Source of the DNA: Schlesneria sp. DSM 10557
GTDB lineage: Bacteria > Planctomycetota > Planctomycetia > Planctomycetales > Planctomycetaceae
NCBI RefSeq assembly: GCF_041860085.1
Contig: NZ_CP124747.1
Location: 868,001-932,000, forward strand
DNA length: 64,000 nucleotides
Direction of reading: 5' to 3'
The position numbers were made by a program, and so were the translations under genes. A model generated the notes under the pieces. The model searched no databases and was not told the origin of the DNA. It saw only the letters and a program-made list of their open reading frames with translations. This document shows, piece by piece, positions 24,749 to 32,942 of this stretch (its first letter is position 1; every line of letters starts with the position of its first letter).

Positions 24749-26428
24749 TCACTTTGAGACAGTCGTCGGCACAACGGGAGCCATGATTTTCGAAGCGTGT
24801 CGCTGGTTGACATGAAGAGAATTCGTCGCCACCACAGCATTTGCCGGGAAATCAATCGTCAGTGGTTCACCCGTGTTCGGATTGGGTTCGAAAAACGGTG
24901 CCCCGGTACTTGCCACCGTTACACGAATGCGGTGACCTTTGTTGAAGATCTGACTTAACCAACCCACATCGAAGGCAACTTTGGCAACTTCACCCGGCTT
25001 GAGGAATACTTCCTTGTCAAATCCGTCTCGGTAGCGTGCTCGGCGGACGTAGTCCATGATCAGAATCGAGCGACCATCAGGGTAGACGTCGCTGACCCGG
25101 ACGATGAAGTCCGTGTCTTTTGCATCGGACGACACGTAGAGTTCCGCCTGCACCTTGCCGGTCCACTCAACGGGTTGATCCAGCACCTCCGTCGTGAAAA
25201 CGCGAACATCGGCATGCTTTTCAAATTCGCGGGCATCCTTGGCCCCCGGAAACGCGATCGAAGGGATCGGCACCGGATGAAATGGATCGGCCTTCCAGCT
25301 CACGGTGGCGTCACTGGAGGCTGCGGCAGTCAGTTTGAGCGTCCCATCTGATTGAGGAAAATAGGGAGTTGGCGTCGCCGCGACAGGCCAGTCGAACGAT
25401 GTACGCCATTTATTTCCCGGGGCTCCTTCTTCACCCACAGCCCCCATTACATAGTAACGGACAGTCGGTTCCTGCGTGACAGCGTTATTGATTCCTTTCA
25501 AGTGGTAATCGAACCACCGCAACATGTGCGCATCCATGGGAAACTTCGCATTCTCAGGGTACGTCAGGTCCCCGGACTGATTGGTTTCTTTAAACCGGCT
25601 GTGCAGCCACGGCCCAATCAGCAGTTGCTGGATCCCGCGCGAGTGAGGTCCGCCGCGATGCTGGCGACCGATAAAACTGTCGATCGAACCGACACACATG
25701 AAGTCGTACCAGCTGCCAACGGTGAAACAGGGGACATCCATCTGATCAAAGAACCGCGTACAATCTTCATCGGCCCAATACGCATCATACGTTGGATGAG
25801 CAAACCATTCGGCGAGCAATTTGCGATTGTGTTCCGGAACCCGGGCGATCTTATCGAGCGTTTTGAATCGTTCGGGTCGTGTTGTTCCCCCAATGCGATA
25901 CCCCTCGTGGAACAGGCTCAGCCCCGTATCAATCATGTATTGAGCAGCCAGATGGGGAGGACGGGTCACTGCCAGAAAGTTCTGAGCGAATCCGGCTTGC
26001 GAGCTGCCGAAGGTCCCGACCTTTCCCGTAGACCACGGCTGGATCGCCAGCCATTCGACCAGGTCGTATCCATCCTTACGCTCCCCCCAGCCCAGCGACC
26101 GGTAGCCGCGCCATTCTCCTTCGGACTGCTGTGACCCTCGAAAATTGGCGAGTACGGTTACATAGCCCCCTGTCTTGGCGAGATTGGCCAGATACTTCTG
26201 CGTTCCCGGTTCATTCGCGTTTGCATATCGTTGCTCGAGAAGAACTGGCCACGGTCCTTCGCCCGGTGGGATATAGAGAAAGGCGGAAAGCCGGACGCCA
26301 TCCCGCATGGGAATCATGACATGCTTTTCAGTGACCCCTCCCAGGTCAACACCCTCTGCCGCAGTGAGCTGCCCTGAGATGCAGTAAAGACCCAAAACCG
26401 TGATGACCAGCCAACGAGACCACGACAT
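24749..26428 (-). CDS. Exported CocE/NonD family alpha/beta hydrolase
   Basis: 559 residues with a perfect ribosome binding site (AGGAGGA, 6 bases before the ATG) and a signal peptide (1-23, cleavage near LTA-AE). The N-terminal catalytic domain has VMIPMRDGVRLSAFLYIP, and the nucleophile elbow GSSQAG (141-146, Ser143). The C-terminal jelly-roll domain contains FTTEVLDQPVEWTGKVQAEL and VSDVYPDGRSILI, typical of the X-Pro dipeptidyl-peptidase (S15) C-terminal domain. Known activities are cleavage of esters, amides and beta-lactam side chains, or dipeptidyl peptidase; the physiological substrate is unknown. It is transcribed on its own. Confidence 0.88.
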   Translation of the reverse strand: MSWSRWLVITVLGLYCISGQLTAAEGVDLGGVTEKHVMIPMRDGVRLSAFLYIPPGEGPWPVLLEQRYANANEPGTQKYLANLAKTGGYVTVLANFRGSQQSEGEWRGYRSLGWGERKDGYDLVEWLAIQPWSTGKVGTFGSSQAGFAQNFLAVTRPPHLAAQYMIDTGLSLFHEGYRIGGTTRPERFKTLDKIARVPEHNRKLLAEWFAHPTYDAYWADEDCTRFFDQMDVPCFTVGSWYDFMCVGSIDSFIGRQHRGGPHSRGIQQLLIGPWLHSRFKETNQSGDLTYPENAKFPMDAHMLRWFDYHLKGINNAVTQEPTVRYYVMGAVGEEGAPGNKWRTSFDWPVAATPTPYFPQSDGTLKLTAAASSDATVSWKADPFHPVPIPSIAFPGAKDAREFEKHADVRVFTTEVLDQPVEWTGKVQAELYVSSDAKDTDFIVRVSDVYPDGRSILIMDYVRRARYRDGFDKEVFLKPGEVAKVAFDVGWLSQIFNKGHRIRVTVASTGAPFFEPNPNTGEPLTIDFPANAVVATNSLHVNQRHASKIMAPVVPTTVSK

Positions 26429-26825
26429 GCAATTCCTCCTGTTAGTAACTCCAGAACTGTCATCAGTGGAACATACGCATCAGCGACCGTTATTCCAATT
26501 GTGCCAGCAACAATTCTGCCCGGTTCGGATGAACTCGAATCGGCGTTGACCTTCCCCGCCTGCCCACCAGAAATGATGTCTCCTGCAGCGACCAGCCGCA
26601 GGAAATCCCCATCAATTGACCTGACTGAAAATCGAAGCGGTGTAACATCGATGCGCTGACGGATGGGATTCGTTGGCAGGTCCGGGTGAAGTCGGTAAGG
26701 TGATCCCGCCAGGCTCAAGAGAATTGAGGACGGCCTACTGCGTTTGCCCCGTGCCCCTGTCGCGTCAGGCTTGAAGTCGCCGCGACTGAGCCTTGTTTGA
26801 ATCCCTCCTTTTCGAGAAGTACCAG
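26429..26825. other. Divergent intergenic region with a doubtful reading frame
   Basis: 397 bp between the leftward hydrolase and the rightward peptidase. A minus-strand frame (26314-26718) runs through it and 115 bp into the hydrolase start; its middle (VAAGDIISGGQAGKV, GRIVAGTIGITVADA) looks protein-like but I recognise no family and find no start signal. I do not call it a gene. Confidence 0.4.
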
Positions 26826-27992
26826 ATGGAAGCCAATGCCGCGATTGAACTTGTCCAGCAATTGATGGCGATTCCGGGACGCAGCCGCGAAGAGGGGCGC
26901 GTGATGGAGTTCATCCGAGATCGTCTCATGCAGGCTGGACTTCCCGCGTCGGCGTTCCACTATGACGGTGCCAATGAGCGGATTCCGGGCGGGGGTCAAG
27001 TTGGTAATCTGATCGTCAGGTTGCCTGGCTCAGTTGCAGGCCCGAGTCGCCTGCTGATGGCGCACGTGGATACGGTTCCCATTTGTGTTGGTTCCCAGCC
27101 CGCAGTCCGTGGAGAACAGATCGTCTCGCTGAATTCGGAATCGGGGCTGGGAGGTGACAATCGGGCAGGCGTCGCCGTGATCATGACGGCGGCTCTCGAG
27201 ATTCTTGAGAAGAAGTTGCCACATCCGCCAACGACTCTGCTGTTCGTTGTTCAGGAAGAGATTGGCCTTTATGGAGCCCGCCATGTCTCGGCGGATTTGC
27301 TCGGCAGCCCCGAACTCTGCTTTAACTGGGACGGAGGCGATCCGTCGCAGATCTGCATCGGAGCGACGGGTGATTACGCCATGTCAGTCGAGATTGAAGG
27401 GGTTGCCAGTCATGCTGGCGTTCACCCCGAAGAAGGTGTCAGTGCTATCGCGATTGCGGGATTAGCGATTGCGAATCTGGTAGAAAATGGCTGGCACGGC
27501 CTGATCGAGAAGGGGACGAACCGGGGCACCAGTAACGTCGGGATCATTCACGCCGGTGAGGCCACAAACGTGGTCACTCCCCGACTTTCTCTCAAAGCGG
27601 AAGCCCGCAGCCACGATCCTGAATTTCGCAAAACGATTGTCCAGGCTTACCGGTCGGCGTTTGAATCCTCCGCAAGCGAAATCCGCTCCAGCAAAGGTGA
27701 AACAGGCCGAGTCACGTTCAATTCGACGCTTCAATACGAATCCTTCTGCCTGCCAGCCGACTCGGCCGTCGTCCAGCGGGCACTCGCCGCGACGAAGAAA
27801 ATCGGTCTGCCGGCCCAGACTCGGATTGGAAATGGCGGACTCGACGCCAACTGGATGGCACTACACGGTCTCCCCACCGTGACTCTCGGGTGTGGTCAGC
27901 AGGACATTCATACGACGAATGAAACACTGCACATTCCCAGCTTCCTGCAGGCCTGCCAGATCGCCTTGATTCTGGCAACAGACGCAAACTGA
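26826..27992 (+). CDS. M20-family metallopeptidase (peptidase T-like)
   Basis: 388 residues from the ATG at 26826 (MEANAAIELVQQLMAIPG); a frame opening 33 bases earlier adds no conserved sequence. Zinc ligands and catalytic residues of the M20 family are visible: H80 and D82 in LMAHVDTVP, D111 in GGDNRAGV, the catalytic E144-E145 in VVQEEIGLYGARH, D169 in NWDGGDP, and a late His in QQDIHTTNE. The dimerisation domain contains GVASHAGVHPEEGVSAI. There is no signal peptide, so it is cytoplasmic. It resembles tripeptide aminopeptidase PepT and related deacylases; the name PepT is not certain. Function: removal of N-terminal residues from short peptides. Confidence 0.87.
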   Translation: MEANAAIELVQQLMAIPGRSREEGRVMEFIRDRLMQAGLPASAFHYDGANERIPGGGQVGNLIVRLPGSVAGPSRLLMAHVDTVPICVGSQPAVRGEQIVSLNSESGLGGDNRAGVAVIMTAALEILEKKLPHPPTTLLFVVQEEIGLYGARHVSADLLGSPELCFNWDGGDPSQICIGATGDYAMSVEIEGVASHAGVHPEEGVSAIAIAGLAIANLVENGWHGLIEKGTNRGTSNVGIIHAGEATNVVTPRLSLKAEARSHDPEFRKTIVQAYRSAFESSASEIRSSKGETGRVTFNSTLQYESFCLPADSAVVQRALAATKKIGLPAQTRIGNGGLDANWMALHGLPTVTLGCGQQDIHTTNETLHIPSFLQACQIALILATDAN

Positions 27993-28173
27993 GCCATGCC
28001 GCACACTTTCCCGCGTCGCTCGGTTATCCCCCTCTGGTAGCACGCACAAAACTCCCACGAAATTTGAATCGTGTCGACATTGGAAAATAACGACGCGTTG
28101 ATTGAGCGTACTTGATCAGGCTCGGATGCCCGGAAAGAAGCGGTCCTAAGCATGGATGCGTCAACGGGACTCC

Positions 28174-28217
28174 CACTGAGGATCGACCGAATCGATTCGT
28201 GTTCGGTCGATCCAGTG
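28174..28217. terminator. Stem-loop between convergent genes
   Basis: A 12-bp perfect inverted repeat (ggatcgaccgaa / ttcggtcgatcc) extended by cact/agtg lies 2 bp from the nitroreductase stop and about 180 bp after the peptidase stop. No T-tract follows on either strand, so termination is likely but not certain. Confidence 0.5.
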
Positions 28218-28219
28218 AT

Positions 28220-28870
28220 CTAGTTCACGACGTTCTGGACGACATCTTCCGTTCTGAATCGAACTTTGGGCAGGCGGGCATACTTGTCCGCATCAGAACG
28301 ATAGCCGGCAGCGGCGATCACGGTGGACTGGTAGCCATGCTCCTTCAGACCGAGAATCTCATCGTATTTGGCAGGCTCAAAACCTTCGATGGGACACGTG
28401 TCGATTCCCATCATTGCGGCGGCAGCCATGAAGAATCCGAGCGCAATGTAGACCTGGCGGCTCGCCCACTCGTTGATATCGAACGCCGGATTATGTAGAG
28501 CCCCAAGCATGACACGGCGCAGTCCCTGCATCGATTCCAGGGCGACCCCTCTGACTTCGGCCATGCGTTCCAGATGCCGGTCGATTTCGACAGCGCTGAG
28601 ATCTTTCTTAATGGCGAAAATCACCAGATGCGACGCATCAACGATCTGTGCCTGATTCCAGCTGGCGGGTTTCAGCCGGGCCTTGGTCTCGGCACCCGTC
28701 ACCACTAGAAATCGCCATGGTTGCAGCCCAAACGACGACGGCGTCAGGACCAGCGTCTGTTCCAGTCTCTTCCAGTCCGAGTCAGGGATGACACGGGTAG
28801 GATCGAACATCTTCGTCGCGTACCGCCATTCGAGTTGTCTTTCGACGATGTCGCTGGCAATGGGTGACAT
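28220..28870 (-). CDS. Nitroreductase-family NAD(P)H oxidoreductase
   Basis: 216 residues, a typical length. The family landmarks are present: ATKMFDPTRVIPDSDWKRLEQ near the start, LTPSSFGLQPWRFLVVT (FMN-phosphate binding segment, about 38-54), ALGFFMAAAAMMGIDTCPIEGF (about 147-168) and AAGYRSDADKYARLPKVRF near the end. The enzyme binds FMN as a dimer and reduces quinones, nitroaromatics or flavins with NAD(P)H. It resembles NfsB/YdgI-type proteins. A putative terminator follows immediately. Confidence 0.88.
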   Translation of the reverse strand: MSPIASDIVERQLEWRYATKMFDPTRVIPDSDWKRLEQTLVLTPSSFGLQPWRFLVVTGAETKARLKPASWNQAQIVDASHLVIFAIKKDLSAVEIDRHLERMAEVRGVALESMQGLRRVMLGALHNPAFDINEWASRQVYIALGFFMAAAAMMGIDTCPIEGFEPAKYDEILGLKEHGYQSTVIAAAGYRSDADKYARLPKVRFRTEDVVQNVVN

Positions 28871-29792
28871 TGTGGTCGGTACTCCGGCGAACTGGGATTC
28901 ATTGTGTACGAGCCTGGAATTGAGCAGTCGAAAGGATGATAGGCCCCGGCAGGTTTACATCAAGTCCCACCGGTACCGCAAATCTCCGTGAATCTCATGA
29001 TTTTACGGGATGTGAGCGTGCACGGGACGAGGGATTCGGGACCATGAGGTCGAATTCAAACTCGGATCTCTGCCAGACCACGATTTGCGGGAATTCACCG
29101 AGCGGAGGGGGGCGGGACGTCATCTGTTTTGGTGCCCTCACCCCCAGAGGATGTCGGGCAAAGGTCGTCGGGTGCTGCGGACCCTACCGGTATTCCCGTC
29201 TATGAGGCTGTTCGGGAACCTGACGGTCCCGGTGACTCGGTTGCAAAAGGGGAATGAGAGGTTGCGGTACTGCAAATTTCGCACGAAATGATCTGTTCCC
29301 TCTGTACTCTTTTCAGTTCCCGGTTATACTCCTATTTCACGAGCTTCGGCTCTTCTATCCTTTGGACGATTGAATGTGCCATCGGATAAACCCTTTCAGG
29401 GTGCGATGGGTTTTAATGGGGACGCGGTTTGCGTCCGACACATCTCGTCCTGATCCCCGCAAGCATTGCGTTGGAAGAGGGGCTTTACTAGCGAGACGAC
29501 CCGCTTGCGATCCGCGACGGGACGATTCAATAGAAGATCCTCGACTTGCGGGTTCCTTAAATCACGCGGCCTCCTGCCATAACAATGGCGCGAAGCACGA
29601 TGTTCGGGGCGGGTGTCGTTTCCTCGCAAGCTGAGTCGTCGCAGGACCACGAAGTCTCTTTTCGTGATCTTGCCTGATGGCGGGGCGGTCGCCCACGCTG
29701 TGTCGACTCATCGTAGTAAGGACGGAAACCCTTTGCCCGGTGCATCTCTCGCATCGTTGTTCTGCTTCCGATAGGTCCGCTGGGAGTTTTCG
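28871..29792 (+). other. Long intergenic region and leader of the helicase gene
   Basis: 922 bp. It holds the promoters of the leftward nitroreductase and the rightward DEAD-box gene. No frame looks coding. A TATACT box at 29325 would give a transcript leader of about 460 bases before the helicase. Within it, ccatcg at 29379-29384 and cgatgg at 29404-29409 enclose an inner accct/agggt stem, so the leader can form at least one clear hairpin. Confidence 0.5.
29325..29330 (+). promoter_or_regulatory. Possible -10 box (TATACT) of the helicase gene
   Basis: TATACT is a good sigma-70-type -10 hexamer, but no clear -35 box lies 16-18 bases upstream. The assignment is an inference from position only. 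Confidence 0.3.
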
Positions 29793-31112
29793 TTGAGTTT
29801 TTCTGATCTCGGGCTTTGTCAGCCCATTTTGAATGCAGTTAAGGCAGAAGGTTATGAAACCCCTACGCCGATCCAGGCACAGGCAATTCCGCACGCGTTA
29901 GCAGGACGCGACCTCTTCGGATGCGCCCAGACGGGTACTGGAAAGACGGCCGCATTCTCCTTGCCAATTCTCCATCGATTGATGGAAGCTGGCGTTCCTT
30001 CATCGAAGGTTCGTCGTCCAATTCGGGCGCTGATCCTTGCCCCCACTCGAGAATTGGCAATCCAGATTGCCGACTGCATTCTGGCCTACAGCCAGAACAC
30101 CCATATTCGTCACACGCTGGTTTTCGGGGGTGTAAGTCAGGTTCCGCAGGTGCGCGCTCTGCAGCGCGGAATCGATATTGTCGTCGCTACCCCGGGACGA
30201 TTGTGTGACCTGATCGGGCAGGGTCATGTCGACCTCAGCCACGTCGAAACATTCGTGCTCGACGAAGCAGATCGAATGCTCGACATGGGCTTCATCCACG
30301 ATATTCGTCACATCGCCGAACGAGTTCCCAAAGCTCGACAGACGTTATTCTTTTCGGCCACGATGCCGCGAGAAATTCGCGAACTGTCAACCTCGTTGCT
30401 GAGCAATCCCGTCACGGTCGAAATTACGCCCGTTGCGACCGCTGCGGAAACAGTCCAGCAATCGGTGTTCATGATTCCGCAATCAAACAAGCCACGTCTG
30501 CTTCAGACGCTGCTGACGATGCCGGAAATTGCTCGAGCTCTGGTTTTCACCCGTACCAAGCATGGCGCCGACAAGGTTCTGCGTCACTTGATGCAGGCGG
30601 GAATTCGGGCCGACACGATCCACGGCGGCAAGTCACAAGCCAAACGCCAGCGCGCGTTGGCTGACTTCAAGTCGAACCGACTGCAAGTACTGGTCGCAAC
30701 CGACATCGCCGCTCGCGGAATTGATGTCGACGGGATCACCCACGTGATCAACTATGACCTGCCAGCGGAAATCGAATCGTACGTCCACCGGATCGGACGA
30801 ACGGGTCGTGCAGGCGCGAAGGGGATCGCGATGTCCTTCTGCGATCCAACCGAACGATCCAAACTGCGAGCCATTGAGCGAGCAATCCGCCAGCCGATCG
30901 AAGTCGCCAAGACGCCGAACCTGGTGATTGCTCCTGTTGCTGCAATCAAGCACGACTTTGAAACCCGCGAGCCGCACCGCCCTGCACGTCCGACCGATGG
31001 GACGAACGGGATGCCCCCACGGCGACCCCAAGGGGCGATGGGTGATCGACGCCCTGGCCAGGGAAGCCGGGCAGGTGGCCCCCCCCGCCGCCGGGATTAC
31101 AGCAGCAGGTAA
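29793..31112 (+). CDS. DEAD-box ATP-dependent RNA helicase (RhlE-like)
   Basis: 439 residues from a TTG start with GGGAG 7 bases upstream. All helicase motifs are present: Q-motif (GYETPTPIQAQAIP), Walker A AQTGTGKT (45-52), PTREL, TPGR, DEAD (157-160), SAT, ARGID and HRIGRTGRAG. The C-terminal tail from about residue 385 is rich in Arg, Gly and Pro (RRPQGAMGDRRPGQGSR) and probably binds RNA. The compact core with a short basic tail resembles RhlE. Role: remodelling of RNA during ribosome assembly or decay. The long leader upstream recalls cold-inducible helicase genes, but that is only inference. A strong terminator ends the unit. Confidence 0.92.
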   Translation: MSFSDLGLCQPILNAVKAEGYETPTPIQAQAIPHALAGRDLFGCAQTGTGKTAAFSLPILHRLMEAGVPSSKVRRPIRALILAPTRELAIQIADCILAYSQNTHIRHTLVFGGVSQVPQVRALQRGIDIVVATPGRLCDLIGQGHVDLSHVETFVLDEADRMLDMGFIHDIRHIAERVPKARQTLFFSATMPREIRELSTSLLSNPVTVEITPVATAAETVQQSVFMIPQSNKPRLLQTLLTMPEIARALVFTRTKHGADKVLRHLMQAGIRADTIHGGKSQAKRQRALADFKSNRLQVLVATDIAARGIDVDGITHVINYDLPAEIESYVHRIGRTGRAGAKGIAMSFCDPTERSKLRAIERAIRQPIEVAKTPNLVIAPVAAIKHDFETREPHRPARPTDGTNGMPPRRPQGAMGDRRPGQGSRAGGPPRRRDYSSR

Positions 31113-31189
31113 ACTCAATTCGGCCCGGTGCTTGCCCCCGGTGCGAAGTGCCCCCTCGTCAACCGAGCGTGCATTGAGTTGACATCGAG

Positions 31190-31219
31190 CGCCTGCTGCA
31201 AGTTTCCTTGCAGCAGGCG
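31190..31219 (+). terminator. Terminator of the DEAD-box helicase gene
   Basis: A perfect 13-bp stem (cgcctgctgcaag / cttgcagcaggcg) with a TTTC loop, followed by ATGTTCTTTTG. It separates the helicase from the DUF58 gene, which therefore needs its own promoter in the next 115 bp. Confidence 0.82.
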
Positions 31220-31334
31220 ATGTTCTTTTGTACAGATAAAAATCGGGGTGTAGACTGGACGCCCCATCGGCGATTGCATGTAATCCGTTTCGCAGTCGCT
31301 CGCAGTCCGTTTCTTCGTTAGTCGGTTGCAGTGA

Positions 31335-32750
31335 ATGTCTGATTCCATCCTGTCGACGAACCGTTCGAAGCGAAGTCCTTTTGCGGGGATCTTGCCGATC
31401 GTTGTGGCATTGCTGCTGACGGCGGTCTATTTTCGAGCACCTCAAATTGCCCGGAATTGGTCTGTACCCGGCCACATCTTCTTTCGTGGCGTCGTCGTCC
31501 TGATCGGTGCATCCGGGGCGATTCGTGTCTTCCAGACCTTAAAGCGATCCGGCTTCAAATTTCCGCTCTGGTTCATCGTCAGTCAGCATCGTATGACGAT
31601 CCCGGTCGAAGGCTGGGCCTATCTGGGTATCATCATCGTCCTGTTTACGGGCGCCATGCTGACGAAACAGAATACGCTGCTGCTGGTCTTTGCCTTGATG
31701 GCCGGGCCTTTCGTGATCAACGGCTGGATGACATTCGGCATGCTCCAGGCAGCAAGAGTACGCCGAAAAGTTCCCGTCCGGGCGATGCAGGGAGAACTGT
31801 TTTCCGTCGAGATCACCCTGCGCAATTCTCGTCCGTGGTTCGCCCTCTGGATGATGACGGTCACGGACGAAATCGTTCACGAAACAGAAACCCTTTCGGC
31901 TTCCGTGTTGTTCTCACGCGTCTCTTCCAGAACGACCCAATCGGGACAGTACCAGTTACGTCTCAGCGGTCGCGGTCGCTACGTGCTCGGACCCATTCGC
32001 GCGGCTTCCCGTTTTCCGCTGGGACTGGTGGAGCGAAGCCGGGTCTTCGCAACGACTTCCGAAATCCTGATTTATCCCCGCATCGGCCGCGTCTCTCAAA
32101 GCTGGCGCCAGCGCCTCGGGGGTGCGACCGAATTGAATTCGAGAAAGTCACCGAATCTGGGACTGTTCCAGGACGACTTCAACCAGTTGCGTGAATTTCG
32201 TTCGGGGGACAATCCTCGCGCGATCCACTGGCGATCCACGGCGCGACGAGGTCAACTGATTCTGCGTGAGTTCCATCAGAATCGGGAGCATACTCTTGCC
32301 ATCATTGTGGACCTGTTTGGTGAGTCGTTCCACACGGTCATGACGCGAGAGCAGGTTGATTTTGCACTGAGCTTTGTGGCCTCGCTGCTGATTGAACGAG
32401 GGCGGGAATGTCGTGATGGCTATCTTTCGCTGACAGCCGTCGGTGAATCCCGCTTCGACTGGGAAGGCCAGGGGACTTCCAGCAGTCTGGAGTCTCTCTT
32501 CGACGGACTCGCGTTGTTCCAACCGGGACCCGCCACAGAGGCGGTTGAGGTCGTTAGAACCAAGCTGCAACAGTTACCGACGACAACTCAGATTTTGATC
32601 GTGACCACGCGCAAAGCGGGCCTGCCGTATCAGAACCTGCTGACCTCGCGCGTGGAACTGCTGAACCTGAATGACGTTCGCGAGGACGATCTGCTGACTT
32701 TTGAAGATTATCGACCTGCGACCAGATCCCCGCGAAGTGTCGAAGTCTGA
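31335..32750 (+). CDS. DUF58 domain membrane protein
   Basis: 471 residues. Hydrophobic segments lie at about 16-34, 45-60 and 93-120. The soluble C-terminal part carries the DUF58 signature: RSGDNPRAIHWRSTARRGQL near 290-310, after an EFR motif (QLREFRSGD), and then a von Willebrand A-like fold with HTLAIIVDLFGES. Proteins of this type usually sit with a MoxR AAA ATPase and a transglutaminase in envelope or chaperone-like modules. Here the transglutaminase follows 192 bp downstream, but the MoxR gene is absent on this side. There is no strong ribosome binding site upstream of the ATG. Confidence 0.85.
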   Translation: MSDSILSTNRSKRSPFAGILPIVVALLLTAVYFRAPQIARNWSVPGHIFFRGVVVLIGASGAIRVFQTLKRSGFKFPLWFIVSQHRMTIPVEGWAYLGIIIVLFTGAMLTKQNTLLLVFALMAGPFVINGWMTFGMLQAARVRRKVPVRAMQGELFSVEITLRNSRPWFALWMMTVTDEIVHETETLSASVLFSRVSSRTTQSGQYQLRLSGRGRYVLGPIRAASRFPLGLVERSRVFATTSEILIYPRIGRVSQSWRQRLGGATELNSRKSPNLGLFQDDFNQLREFRSGDNPRAIHWRSTARRGQLILREFHQNREHTLAIIVDLFGESFHTVMTREQVDFALSFVASLLIERGRECRDGYLSLTAVGESRFDWEGQGTSSSLESLFDGLALFQPGPATEAVEVVRTKLQQLPTTTQILIVTTRKAGLPYQNLLTSRVELLNLNDVREDDLLTFEDYRPATRSPRSVEV

Positions 32751-32942
32751 TCCTGACACTATACTCTGTCGTGCCGAGAAGTACCGAAAACCTGCTTTGA
32801 TGAGGGTGTGGAAGATGAGCCCCCGTGGAATTAAGACCGCAAACAGGGGGCTGGCTTGATCGGCTGCTACAATTTGCTCGGGAGGGGCGACTTGCCTGAG
32901 CGCCCTCCATGGAATCGGATGCCTTACACAACGTGAACGATT

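Noticed and set aside
25352-26134. 260-codon plus-strand frame across the CocE-type gene
   Set aside because: Antisense shadow; no family motif.
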